Of a DNA stretch of 64,000 bases, positions 51,417-59,315 are shown piece by piece. Position 1 is the stretch's first letter, and every line of letters begins with the position of its first letter. The position numbers were made by a program, and so were the translations under genes. The DNA is from Actinomycetospora termitidis (lineage in GTDB: Bacteria; Actinomycetota; Actinomycetes; Mycobacteriales; Pseudonocardiaceae): positions 124,001-188,000 of the forward strand of contig NZ_JASVWF010000008.1 in NCBI RefSeq assembly GCF_030286555.1, written 5' to 3'. The notes beneath the pieces are model-generated. The model saw only the letters and a list, made by a program, of their open reading frames with translations. It made no database searches and was not told the DNA's origin.

Positions 51417-52154
51417 TCAGAACGCGGAGAAACCGATCGCGCGGAGCTGCTCGCGCCCGTCGTCGGTGATGTCGGCCGGCCGCCACGTCGGCAGCCACTC
51501 CCACTCGACCCGGAACTCCGTGTCGATGGCGGACATCTCGTGGCCGACCTGGACCTCCATGACCTCGGTCAGCGGGCAGGCCGCGGACGTCAGCGTCATC
51601 GTGATCGTCGCGACGCCGGCGTCGTCCAGCCGGATCCGGCGGATGAAGCCGAGGTCCACGACGTTGACGCCGAGGTCGGGGTCGATGACGTCGTAGAGCG
51701 CCTCGCGGACGGCGAGCTCGGCCTCGGTCTCCGGCCGGTCGTCGCGGGGCTGCGGCACGGCGGGCGGCGCGGGGGCCGGAGGGAGCGACTCGGCCGCCAC
51801 GACCCCCTTCGGCCGGAGCACGATCGTGACGTCGCTGGTCTTGCTGCTGATCCAGTCCGCGACGCCGTGGGCCTTGCGCCGCACCCGCACGATGTCCTCG
51901 GCGGCCACGGCCTGCCCGGCACTCAGCACGAGCACGTCGGGGTCAAGGCCGGACTCCTGGGCCCGGACCAGCGCCTCGTCCAGGACCCGCGCGAGCTGCT
52001 CGCACGTGGGCCCCGGCCCGAACCGCAGCCGGGCCCGCGCCGGGACGGCGGGTTCCCCCGCCACCCGGGCCAGGGCCGCGGTCGCGTCGGGCTCGGCGAT
52101 CCGGACCTGCTCCTTCCGGACGACGATCTCGGTGGATTCGGCCAGCGTCGTCAT
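51417..52154 (-). CDS. DUF59/PaaD-type iron-sulfur assembly protein with unique N-terminus
   Basis: The 245-aa protein has a C-terminal DUF59 (MIP18/PaaD) domain at about 148-240: VIDPDLGVNVVDLGFIRRIR and SAACPLTEVMEVQVG with the conserved Cys. The N-terminal ~110 residues are not part of that family. DUF59 proteins help load Fe-S or other metal clusters. ATG 52154 overlaps the reductase stop (ATGA) and has GGAGGC upstream. It is the last tightly coupled gene of the diiron monooxygenase operon, so it probably helps mature its Rieske protein or diiron site. Confidence 0.8.
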   Translation of the reverse strand: MTTLAESTEIVVRKEQVRIAEPDATAALARVAGEPAVPARARLRFGPGPTCEQLARVLDEALVRAQESGLDPDVLVLSAGQAVAAEDIVRVRRKAHGVADWISSKTSDVTIVLRPKGVVAAESLPPAPAPPAVPQPRDDRPETEAELAVREALYDVIDPDLGVNVVDLGFIRRIRLDDAGVATITMTLTSAACPLTEVMEVQVGHEMSAIDTEFRVEWEWLPTWRPADITDDGREQLRAIGFSAF

Positions 52155-53392
52155 CTCCGCGCCTCCGATCGGCGTGCGCCTGCCTTCGGCAGCAGGCTCT
52201 TGAGCGGGAAGTCGTCGTCCGCGAGCTGATCGGCCGTCACCCGGTGCGGCACGGCCATGACCTTGCGCGTCGCCAGCAGGTCCCGCGGGCGGTCCAGCGC
52301 GACCATCCCCGCGATCCGGCCGTCGACGAGCGAGAACCGCGTGAAGGACCGGTCCTCGACCGACCCGCGGATCACCGTCTCGCCCTCGCCGTCGATCCGC
52401 CCCAAGGACTGGATCATGTGGTCGTACTGGGACGACCAGAAGAAGTGCTGCTCGGTGAACGGTTCTGCGTGCCCGAGCAGGACCCGGGCGGTGTGGCGAC
52501 CGTGCTTCACCGCGGTGTCGTGGTGCTCGACCCGGACCGGTCCGCCGTGCTCCGGGTGGTGCCGCACGGCGACGTCCCCGATCGCGTGGACGTCCGGGGC
52601 AGAGGTGCGCCCGAACTCGTCGGTCAGGATGCCCCGGTCGACCTCGAGGCCGGCCGCCGCCGCGAGCTCGGCGTTCGGCACCGAACCGACCCCGACGAGC
52701 AGCTCGTCGCATTCCACGACCCCGCCGTCGCGCGTGGTCAGCGCCAGCCCGGAGGAGGTCTCGGTCATCGCCGTGACGACCTGACCGGTCCGGAACTCGA
52801 CCCCCTGCTCGGCGTGGATGTCGACGACGGCGCGGCCGAACTCCGCGCCCAGCACGCGACCGAGCGGGAGGGGCTCCGGCTCGAACACCGTCACCCGCAC
52901 CCCCCGCCCCGCCGCGACCGCGGCCACCTCGCACCCGATGAACCCTCCCCCGAGGATCACGAGGTGCCTGCCGGCGGTCAGCCTCCCCCGGAGGCGTTCG
53001 GAGTCGGCGAGCGTGCGCAGCGCGTGCACCCGCTCCCCGGAGAACCCGTCCAGCGTCCGCGCCCGGACGCCGGTGCCGAGCACGAGCGCGTCGTAGCCCA
53101 GCGACCGGCCGTCCGAGAGCCGGACCCGGTGCTCGGCGGGTACGAGCTCGTCGACCCGGGTCCCGAGCACGAGCTCGACGTCGTGGTCGGCGTACCAGGC
53201 CTCCGGGTTCGCCCGGAAGCTCGGCCGGTCGACCGTGCCGGCCAGGTACTCCTTGGACAGCGGCGGGCGCTCGTACGGGAGGTGGGGCTCGGCGGCGACG
53301 AGCACGATCCCGCCGTCGAACCCCTCCTCCCGCAGGCCGGTGGCGGTGGCCGCCGTGGCGACCCCGCCACCGACCAGGACGAACCTGCTCAT
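52151..53392 (-). CDS. FAD-dependent ferredoxin reductase (dioxygenase-reductase type)
   Basis: The 413-aa protein has the FAD motif VLVGGGVATAATATGL, a second dinucleotide motif VILGGGFIGCEVAAVA for NAD(P)H, and the reductase C-terminal EQHFFWSSQYDHMIQSLG. It is the BphA4/TodA class without a plant-type [2Fe-2S] domain, unlike TmoF-type reductases of toluene monooxygenases. It would pass electrons to the adjacent Rieske ferredoxin. ATGA links it to both neighbours. Confidence 0.9.
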   Translation of the reverse strand: MSRFVLVGGGVATAATATGLREEGFDGGIVLVAAEPHLPYERPPLSKEYLAGTVDRPSFRANPEAWYADHDVELVLGTRVDELVPAEHRVRLSDGRSLGYDALVLGTGVRARTLDGFSGERVHALRTLADSERLRGRLTAGRHLVILGGGFIGCEVAAVAAGRGVRVTVFEPEPLPLGRVLGAEFGRAVVDIHAEQGVEFRTGQVVTAMTETSSGLALTTRDGGVVECDELLVGVGSVPNAELAAAAGLEVDRGILTDEFGRTSAPDVHAIGDVAVRHHPEHGGPVRVEHHDTAVKHGRHTARVLLGHAEPFTEQHFFWSSQYDHMIQSLGRIDGEGETVIRGSVEDRSFTRFSLVDGRIAGMVALDRPRDLLATRKVMAVPHRVTADQLADDDFPLKSLLPKAGARRSEARR

Positions 53393-53715
53393 CCCAGGTT
53401 CACCAGGATGGTGCCGTCGTCGTCGACCCGGCACTGGTACCCGATCAGCGCGCAGTTGGCCGGGTTGAGCCCCTTGCCCGTGGTCACGTCGAACACCCAC
53501 AGGTGGTTGGCGCAGGTGAGCTCCTTCTCGTCGAGATCACCGTCGTTCAGCGGCCACTCCTGGTGCGGGCACCGGTTCTTGTACGCGAAGACGTCGCCGT
53601 CGTGGTTGACGAGGAGGACCGAGGTGCCCTCCACGTCGACGGCCTCCATCTCGCCCTCCCAGAGATCGTCGGCCGCCATGACCGCGTGCCACTGCTGCGT
53701 CGCCGTGTCACCCAT
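53389..53715 (-). CDS. Rieske [2Fe-2S] ferredoxin of the monooxygenase (TmoC-like)
   Basis: The 108-aa protein has the Rieske site CPHQEW (Cys and His) and CANHLW. It resembles TmoC-type ferredoxins that carry electrons from the reductase to the diiron hydroxylase. ATG 53715 is 6 bp downstream of the beta subunit stop; its stop overlaps the reductase start by ATGA. It sits after the beta subunit, rather than between the gamma and coupling genes as in tmoABCDEF. Confidence 0.92.
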   Translation of the reverse strand: MGDTATQQWHAVMAADDLWEGEMEAVDVEGTSVLLVNHDGDVFAYKNRCPHQEWPLNDGDLDEKELTCANHLWVFDVTTGKGLNPANCALIGYQCRVDDDGTILVNLG

Positions 53716-53721
53716 CGCCGA

Positions 53722-54747
53722 TCACCCCGCCGCCGCGGCCGCGTCGGCCGTGGAGAAGATGCCGGCGTGGAGCTTCTCCCGCGCCGCGCGGGCCTCGGCC
53801 ACGACCTCGCCGGCCGGCTTGCCGAGCAGCGGGGCGAGACCCTCCGCCGCGGCGTCGGCGAGCGGCGACCAGCGGTCGATCCACTTGTGCAGCGGCTTCT
53901 CGTTCTCCGCGCGCTGCTGCACGCAGAACCGGGCCAACCCGCCACACCAGCGGTCGCGCCGCTTCGCGTCCTTGCCGAGGACGTTGCCGAGATGCCACTC
54001 CAGCTCGTCGCCCGCGGCCTTGCTCACCTGGCCGAGCTGCCGGAGCAGCACGTCGTCGAGCGTCGGCGCCAGCACCAGGTTGAGCGCGGTGAACGCCTCG
54101 CCGAAGTCGTAGGCGACGAGCATCCGCTCGACGGCCTCGCGCGCCGGCTGCCAGGCCGCGTCGGACTCCCAGCGCTTCCGCTCCTCGGTCCCGATCCCGG
54201 AGTCCGGGTGGGCCATCTGCAGCTCGCGGGTGCGGTAGCCGACGATCGTGACGCGGCGCAGCAGGTCCGCGTTGGCGTAGCCGGCCGCGCTCGTGATGTA
54301 CGAGCTGTGGCCGAGGTAGCCGATGTAGGCCTGCACCTGCTGGAAGCCGTGCACCAGGTAGCGCGACGGCGTGAACAGCGCCCCGAGCCGCGCGACCTGC
54401 TCCGCGGGGAACTCCGCGTCGGCCCCGGCCTCGTTGTAGCTGTCCAGCAGCCCGTCGAGCTTGGTCTGCTCCTCGGCCTGCATGTTCACGTAGGAGCGGT
54501 AGGCGACCTTGTCCGGGTCGTGCCAGCCGTCCCAGTCGTCGACCTGCAGCGGGGAGTTCTCCCGGTAGGTCAGGAACCACAGGTTGATCGGCGACGACGG
54601 GTTCTGCTCGAACGTCGACATCCGCCCGTCGCGGGTGTTCCAGTTCTGCGCGTGCGTGACGATCTCGTACTCGCTCGGCATCTTGCGGACGTCGCCGAAC
54701 GCCGAGAACGTGCGCTGCTTGCGTGGCTTGCGGGCCGGGGTGCTCAT
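53722..54747 (-). CDS. Diiron monooxygenase beta subunit (TmoE-like)
   Basis: The 341-aa protein matches the TmoE/TbuA2-type beta subunit: QRTFSAFGDVRKMPSEYEIV, NPSSPINLWFLTYRENSPLQ, QVQAYIGYLGHSSYIT and ANADLLRRVTIVGYRTREL. It is the helical hydroxylase subunit without the metal site. ATGA joins it to the coupling protein upstream. It is highly conserved with toluene monooxygenases, supporting a full hydroxylase. Confidence 0.93.
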   Translation of the reverse strand: MSTPARKPRKQRTFSAFGDVRKMPSEYEIVTHAQNWNTRDGRMSTFEQNPSSPINLWFLTYRENSPLQVDDWDGWHDPDKVAYRSYVNMQAEEQTKLDGLLDSYNEAGADAEFPAEQVARLGALFTPSRYLVHGFQQVQAYIGYLGHSSYITSAAGYANADLLRRVTIVGYRTRELQMAHPDSGIGTEERKRWESDAAWQPAREAVERMLVAYDFGEAFTALNLVLAPTLDDVLLRQLGQVSKAAGDELEWHLGNVLGKDAKRRDRWCGGLARFCVQQRAENEKPLHKWIDRWSPLADAAAEGLAPLLGKPAGEVVAEARAAREKLHAGIFSTADAAAAAG

Positions 54748-55031
54748 GCGCTCGCTCCCTTGCGCTGCCAGGTGATCTTGTCGCTGGCGGTGATGGCCCG
54801 GCCGGTGAAGGAGGACATCAGGTTCTCCAGCGAGCGGATCCGGTAGTCCGAGCCGAGGTAGGACTGCAGCGTCGCCTCGGTGAGCACCAGTCGGTCCTCG
54901 CCCTGGATGCGCACGTAGGAGCCGCGGTCGATGATCTCGATCTCGGTGTTCGGGTTGTCGTCCTCGATCGCCGCGATGATCTGGTCGGTCTCGTCGCCGA
55001 GCGACAGGATCGGGCCCACGGGGTTCTTCAT
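54744..55031 (-). CDS. Monooxygenase coupling/effector protein (TmoD/MmoB-like)
   Basis: The 95-aa protein has the MmoB/DmpM-family pattern NPVGPILSLGDETDQIIAAI and LVLTEATLQSYLGSDYRI. Coupling proteins bind the hydroxylase and tune regiospecificity and rate. ATGA links it to the gamma subunit upstream and to the beta subunit downstream. Confidence 0.9.
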   Translation of the reverse strand: MKNPVGPILSLGDETDQIIAAIEDDNPNTEIEIIDRGSYVRIQGEDRLVLTEATLQSYLGSDYRIRSLENLMSSFTGRAITASDKITWQRKGASA

Positions 55032-55315
55032 GCCGGCACCTCCAGGTCGTACTCGACGGCGACGTGGTCCAGCGGGGCGAACCCCGCCTCGGCGACCGTC
55101 ATCTCGCCCGGGAGCTTCCGCCCCCGGTGGACGACGACCTTGCGGAACGGCTGCGCCCGGACGCGCTTGCCCTCGACGTGGTCGGCGACCGCGGCCGCGA
55201 CCTCGTCCATCGTGTTCGCCGTGGTGACCGGCACGAGGATCTCCACGAAGTCGGTGGAGAAGATCGCGTTGAGCGGCACCAGCTGCGGCGGCGCGTCCAT
55301 CACCTCGGCGCTCAT
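55028..55315 (-). CDS. Diiron monooxygenase gamma subunit (TmoB-like)
   Basis: The 95-aa protein resembles TmoB: LVPLNAIFSTDFVEILVPV, TMDEVAAAVADHV and RKLPGEMTVAEAGFAPLDHV. It is the small ubiquitin-like hydroxylase subunit. ATGA links it to the alpha subunit (stop 55312) and to the coupling protein. Its match to the family is moderate but its position after the alpha subunit is canonical. Confidence 0.85.
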   Translation of the reverse strand: MSAEVMDAPPQLVPLNAIFSTDFVEILVPVTTANTMDEVAAAVADHVEGKRVRAQPFRKVVVHRGRKLPGEMTVAEAGFAPLDHVAVEYDLEVPA

Positions 55316-56838
55316 GCCTGCGCTCCCGCGGGGACGGCGAGCCCGGTGGCCGGGCGGCCCACGTAGTCCTTGGTCCAGGCCTCGTAGTCCGCGTCGTCCC
55401 CCATGACGTCCGGCGTCATGCTCATGTAGTTGAGCAGCCCGCCCACGTCCATCGGCTGGATCTGGCCCGCGAGGAAGCGGTCGACCAGCGTCTCGTGGTT
55501 GACGTTGTCGCGGTCCTTCCACCAGATCTGGCGGCAGCCGTTCGAGCAGAAGTGGTAGGTCTTGCCGTCGTAGCTCAGCGGCTTGTTGCGCACGCGCCAG
55601 CTGCCGTCCCGCGACTGCGTCGGGTTGCAGCACGGCAGGTGGCAGAGGCTGCACAGGTAGGGCAGCGTCGCGGGGAGCGTGGCCTCGACGTTGTTCGCGT
55701 TGACGTTGTCGATGATCACGTCCCACTTGTCGCCGTAGGTCTGCTCCCAGTTCGGGTACTTCTCCCGCAGCCAGTCGCGCTCGTCCTTGCTGACGCCGGC
55801 CTTCGGGCGCCACCAGATGGTCGGGCGCCAGAACCAGAGACCCATGTGAAGGCTGTGGTGCCAGGTGTCCAGGCCGCGCATGAACTCGTCCCAGAACCAC
55901 GGCTTCTTCAGGCCGTAGTCCTCGATCGTGCGCACGAACTGGTCGACGATCCACTCCTCCATGAACTCCCGGTAGGACTGCTTCCGGTGCTCGAGGGGCG
56001 TGTAGTAGTCCATCGCCGGGCCGGTCAGGGCGGAGAAGGCACGAGCCGATCCCCAGAACGCCTTGTCGATGACCCACTGCGCGCGCGTCGGGTCGTGCTC
56101 GGCGAGGATCTGCAGCGTCGCGACGCCCTGCTGGGAGTGCCGGGCCTCGTCGGTCTGGATCGACGAGATCATGTTGGCGAAGTTGATGTCACCGGACTGC
56201 AGGGCGTCCGCGGACAGCGCGACGAACTGCAGGTTGGTGAACCCGGTCTCGAACGCCAGCGGCACCTGCAGCGCGCAGTCGACCACGTTCGACGTCGTCA
56301 TGATCCCGTCGAACAGGGTGCGCAGGGAGATCGGCACCCAGTCGTTCGTGGTGTAGGTCTTCTGCGTCCAGTCGTACTGCGGGTCCTTCACGACGAGCTC
56401 GTGGCCGAAGTACGTGGTGAGCGCGTTGTGCCGCAGTTCGTCGAGCTGACCGAACGTGGCCATGTTGCGCCATGCGCCGTTCAGGCCGAACCGCGCCATC
56501 TTCAGCTCGGCGAGCGTGGCCGTGTACTCGACCTGGGCGACGCCGCCGAAGTGCATCTTCGTGGCGGACTTCCAGCCCTCGTCGAGGTGGTCGAAGGTGT
56601 CCGAGCGCGACAGGGCGGCCTTGACCGCGTACGTCGACGCCTCCTTCTCCTTCTGCGTGTAGACGTACTCCTGGTAGGAGACCTTGTAGTCCTCCTCCCA
56701 GGCCAGCCACGCCTCGCGGGGCACCTTGCCGGTGCCGGAGAACCATTCCGGGTAGACCGCTTCGTCGTCGACGTAGGTGAGCGTCCAGTCGACGTCGCGG
56801 ACGAAGTCCTGCCATTCCTCGCGCTTGAGGAGCGCCAT
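55312..56838 (-). CDS. Soluble diiron monooxygenase alpha subunit (TmoA-like)
   Basis: The 508-aa protein is the catalytic hydroxylase subunit. Its diiron ligands align at toluene-4-monooxygenase numbering without gaps: Glu104, Glu134, His137 (DELRH), Glu197 (ETGFTN), Glu231 and His234 (DEARH). The gating Thr201 is kept. Pocket residues are Val100, Val103, Ala107, Thr141, Phe176, Phe196, Phe205 and Gln228; three differ from T4MO (Ile100, Gly103, Gln141). The C-terminus has a Cys-rich YHS-like module (CSLCHLPCCN, YHFCSNGCRQIWW). O2-dependent hydroxylation or epoxidation is expected; the substrate is not determined. Confidence 0.95.
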   Translation of the reverse strand: MALLKREEWQDFVRDVDWTLTYVDDEAVYPEWFSGTGKVPREAWLAWEEDYKVSYQEYVYTQKEKEASTYAVKAALSRSDTFDHLDEGWKSATKMHFGGVAQVEYTATLAELKMARFGLNGAWRNMATFGQLDELRHNALTTYFGHELVVKDPQYDWTQKTYTTNDWVPISLRTLFDGIMTTSNVVDCALQVPLAFETGFTNLQFVALSADALQSGDINFANMISSIQTDEARHSQQGVATLQILAEHDPTRAQWVIDKAFWGSARAFSALTGPAMDYYTPLEHRKQSYREFMEEWIVDQFVRTIEDYGLKKPWFWDEFMRGLDTWHHSLHMGLWFWRPTIWWRPKAGVSKDERDWLREKYPNWEQTYGDKWDVIIDNVNANNVEATLPATLPYLCSLCHLPCCNPTQSRDGSWRVRNKPLSYDGKTYHFCSNGCRQIWWKDRDNVNHETLVDRFLAGQIQPMDVGGLLNYMSMTPDVMGDDADYEAWTKDYVGRPATGLAVPAGAQA

Positions 56839-56867
56839 GATCGTGGTGTCCTTCCGTGTGTTCGTCG

Positions 56868-57359
56868 CTAGTCGACTTCGAGGTGGCCGAGGTCGCGGCA
56901 GACCTGGGCGTTGTCCCAGTAGGCGCGAATGCTGTCGATCAGCCCGTCGGGGTTCACGTGCAGGAGGAACAGGTGCGGCGCGACGATGGAGCCGCCGGCG
57001 GGCCGGATGAACGCCCACGCGATCTGCTGCGTCCCGGTGATGTCGCAGGCGACGGCCACGTCGCCGTTGTCGTTTGCATCGACGTGGTGGACGACGTTGC
57101 CGAGGTTCGGGAACGAATTGATCAGCCCGCTCCAGATCACCTTCCCGACGGTGCGGACCTTGCCGTCACCGCGGAAGACGCGCTGCTTGGCCCACACCTC
57201 GAACGGGATGTAGGAGAAGTCCGCGTTGTCCGTGCAGAGGTCGGTCATCCCCTCCACGTCCTGGCGGCGGTACCGGTCGAAGAACTCGGTCGCGACCGCG
57301 GCCGCCTTCTCGGAACCGGTGGTCGGGGCGGTCGGTGGCGCTGCGGCCAGTTCGGTCAT
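56868..57359 (-). CDS. NTF2-fold (SnoaL-like) protein
   Basis: The 163-aa protein has the NTF2-fold pattern AVATEFFDRYRRQDVEGMTD and LFLLHVNPDGLIDSIRAYWD. It lies directly upstream of the monooxygenase alpha gene (29 bp) and 17 bp after another NTF2-like gene. NTF2-fold enzymes include epoxide hydrolases and isomerases, so hydrolysis of an epoxide made by the oxygenase is plausible but unproven. ATG 57359 is used; the ribosome site is weak. Confidence 0.75.
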   Translation of the reverse strand: MTELAAAPPTAPTTGSEKAAAVATEFFDRYRRQDVEGMTDLCTDNADFSYIPFEVWAKQRVFRGDGKVRTVGKVIWSGLINSFPNLGNVVHHVDANDNGDVAVACDITGTQQIAWAFIRPAGGSIVAPHLFLLHVNPDGLIDSIRAYWDNAQVCRDLGHLEVD

Positions 57360-57376
57360 GGTCGTGTCACCCTCTC

Positions 57377-57871
57377 TCAGACGATCGCGATCTGGTCGGT
57401 GCGCTTGACGGCCAGGCGACGCAGGAGCTGGTTCTGGCACCAGTACACGTCGATCCCGGTGATCTGTTCGCCCGCGACGGTGAAGCGCCACGCGCTGTCG
57501 ACGTCGAGGTGCTTCTCCTGGTTCACGACGCCCAGGAAGTCGGCGGCCTGCGTGCCCTCGATCTTGATCTCGGCGACGACGACCTGCCCGAGCTCGAGCA
57601 CACTGCGCACGGTCAGGAGCAGGTCGGGCAGCGACCGCGCGATGTCCTGCAGCAGGGTCGCGAGCTCGTCGCGGCCGCCGTCGACGATCTGCAGCGGGTG
57701 GATCGTCACCCCGGCGTCGCCGGAGAGGGTGGACAGGGCGGCGTCGACGTCCAGGTGACGGAATCCGGTCAGGAAGGCCTCGACGGTCTGGCGCGGACTG
57801 GTGGGCACGGCCGGCTCCTCTTCGACGGGGTGCCGGCGCAGACGGCCGAGCACGCGGGACAGCGGGTTCAC
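57377..57871 (-). CDS. NTF2-fold (SnoaL-like) protein
   Basis: The 164-aa protein has a short basic N-terminal extension, then PRQTVEAFLTGFRHLDVDAA and VDSAWRFTVAGEQITGIDVYW as the NTF2-type barrel. The GTG start at 57871 overlaps the DJ-1 stop by GTGA. Together with the next NTF2-like gene it forms part of the operon leader. Its specific role is unknown. Confidence 0.75.
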   Translation of the reverse strand: MNPLSRVLGRLRRHPVEEEPAVPTSPRQTVEAFLTGFRHLDVDAALSTLSGDAGVTIHPLQIVDGGRDELATLLQDIARSLPDLLLTVRSVLELGQVVVAEIKIEGTQAADFLGVVNQEKHLDVDSAWRFTVAGEQITGIDVYWCQNQLLRRLAVKRTDQIAIV

Positions 57872-58884
57872 AGGTGCAGGGCCTTCAGGACGGCGTCGGC
57901 GGTCGCCTCGGTGGAGTTCGGGTTCTGGCCGGTGATCAGGTTTCGGTCGACGACGACGTGCGAGGCCCAGGCGAACGGGGCGTCGTCGAAGATGCCGCCG
58001 GCGTTCTTCAGCGCGGCGTCGAGGTACCAGGGCATGCCGAGCATGCCGATCCGGTTCTGGTCCTCCTCCTCGTCGGTGTACGCGGTGAGCCGGAAGCCCT
58101 CGAAGAGCCACTGGCCGTCCCAGCGCTCCGGCGCGGCCAGCAGCACGGCGGGCCCGTGGCACAGCGAGGCGACGATCGCGCCCTTCTCGTGCAGGATCTC
58201 GAGCAACCGGCCCGCCTTCGGGCTGACCGCGAGGTCCACCATCGGCCCGTGCCCGCCGGGCGCGAACACCGCGTCGAAGCCGGCCATCTGCTCGTCGGAG
58301 AGGTCCGCCAGGGAGACCGGCGCGTTGAAGCCCTCGATGGCCTCGAGCCGGGCCTGGCGCTCTGCCGCCAGGGCCGCCGCGTCCGCCTCCAGGTCCGCGA
58401 CCGCCTCGCGGAGGACCTGCTCGGAGAGGCCGCCGTCGAGTCCCTCGTCGAGCATCACGTCGACCAGCAGACGGTCCTGCTGCCAGGCGATCTTCGCCGC
58501 CCGGCTGACGATCTCGTGCGCCTCGGGCGGGGTCCTCCCGGCGTCCACCAGCCGGTAGACGATTCGGCGGGCGGCCACGAGCTGCTGCTCGGTGGAGTGG
58601 TGCAGGGTGATCCGGATGTCGTCCGGGTCTCGATGGAAGGTGCGGTAGACCGAGGCGAAGTAGTCCCGGTCGGCGTCCGGGTAGTGGAACTGGGGCTCCA
58701 GGCTGTACGGGTCGGCCACCGGGGCCTTCCCGTCCGGCGTCATCACGACCACCTCGGCGCCGGCCGCAGCCAGCCGCTCGTAGGCCTTCAGTGCCTCCTC
58801 GGCCCAGTAGCCGGTCGGGTGAGCGGGACTGTCGCGGAGGTCGATCTCGTGTGCGCTGGACACGAGATAGGCGATACGAGGCAT
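57868..58884 (-). CDS. DJ-1/PfpI superfamily enzyme with large inserted helical region
   Basis: The 338-aa protein has the DJ-1 fold: RIAYLVSSAHEIDL, a GYWAEEALKAYERLAAAGAE helix, FAPGGHGPMVDL and nucleophile Cys242 in SLCHGPAVLL. It resembles Hsp31-type chaperone/glyoxalase III members, which are usually 230-290 aa. A ~115-residue helical stretch (about 66-183) is inserted ahead of the nucleophile region. GGGAG precedes ATG 58884. It is the first gene of the monooxygenase operon and could handle reactive carbonyl products. Confidence 0.85.
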   Translation of the reverse strand: MPRIAYLVSSAHEIDLRDSPAHPTGYWAEEALKAYERLAAAGAEVVVMTPDGKAPVADPYSLEPQFHYPDADRDYFASVYRTFHRDPDDIRITLHHSTEQQLVAARRIVYRLVDAGRTPPEAHEIVSRAAKIAWQQDRLLVDVMLDEGLDGGLSEQVLREAVADLEADAAALAAERQARLEAIEGFNAPVSLADLSDEQMAGFDAVFAPGGHGPMVDLAVSPKAGRLLEILHEKGAIVASLCHGPAVLLAAPERWDGQWLFEGFRLTAYTDEEEDQNRIGMLGMPWYLDAALKNAGGIFDDAPFAWASHVVVDRNLITGQNPNSTEATADAVLKALHL

Positions 58885-58950
58885 GAAGTCTCCCGGGGGC
58901 GGGTAATGACGGCTGGCAGGACGGTATGAGCCCTGTGATCCGGATCGCAT

Positions 58951-58987
58951 CGCAGAATCCTGCTGCGATGTTGTGGGTTCCTGCGCG
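58951..58987. repeat. 37-bp repeat, copy 1
   Basis: CGCAGAATCCTGCTGCGA starts a 37-bp element that is 33/37 identical to the copy at 59097. Its two ends (GCAGAATCC and GGTTCCTGC) form an imperfect inverted repeat. It lies 67 bp upstream of the DJ-1 start codon, a suitable position for a regulator of the monooxygenase operon. Confidence 0.75.
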
Positions 58988-59096
58988 CCATCGGGCAGGT
59001 GCTGCGGCGGTGGCCGGACGGCGGGGCCGAGGTGTCGGGCCATCGTCCTCGTGGTGGCGGTGAGACGAACGTAGCGAGGCGCCGCGAGCCCTGGAA

Positions 59097-59133
59097 CGCA
59101 GAATCCTGCTGCGAAGTTGCGGGATTCTGCGCG
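59097..59133. repeat. 37-bp repeat, copy 2 (perfect inverted ends)
   Basis: The second copy ends in GGGATTCTGCGCG. Its GCAGAATCC and GGATTCTGC ends are a perfect 9-bp inverted repeat around 16 bp. It is 146 bp from copy 1 and 182 bp upstream of the flavin amine oxidase gene. The pair may be a two-site operator or a dispersed intergenic repeat. Confidence 0.75.
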
Positions 59134-59315
59134 GCAGGGTGACGGACGCCGTGGTTCCGACACATCGTCCGAACCGGCCGTGCGTCTTTCCCGACCTCGT
59201 CGGAAGCCGGGGTGGTCCGCCCGGTGACAGGGTCGACGTCGACGCACCACAGGGCCGTGAGCAGCGGGAACGGCACCGGGGCGTCGCTGGGACACCTCGA
59301 CGACCGGAGCTCACC

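Larger units (their letters stand above)
58885..59315. promoter_or_regulatory. Divergent control region upstream of the monooxygenase operon
   Basis: The 431-bp gap between the DJ-1-type gene and the divergent flavin amine oxidase gene contains two 37-bp repeats but no convincing coding frame. Both the monooxygenase operon promoter and that of the amine oxidase/aldolase/MFS unit should lie here. I could not identify -35/-10 hexamers with confidence. Confidence 0.6.

Noticed and set aside
51417-52934. A 505-residue extension of the DUF59 protein into the reductase gene
   Set aside because: The extension is an Arg-rich shadow; ATG 52154 with a GGAGGC ribosome site and ATGA overlap mark the true start.
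58921-59133. A sigma54-type promoter (GG-N10-GC) near the 37-bp repeats
   Set aside because: The spacing is wrong and actinobacteria generally lack sigma54.
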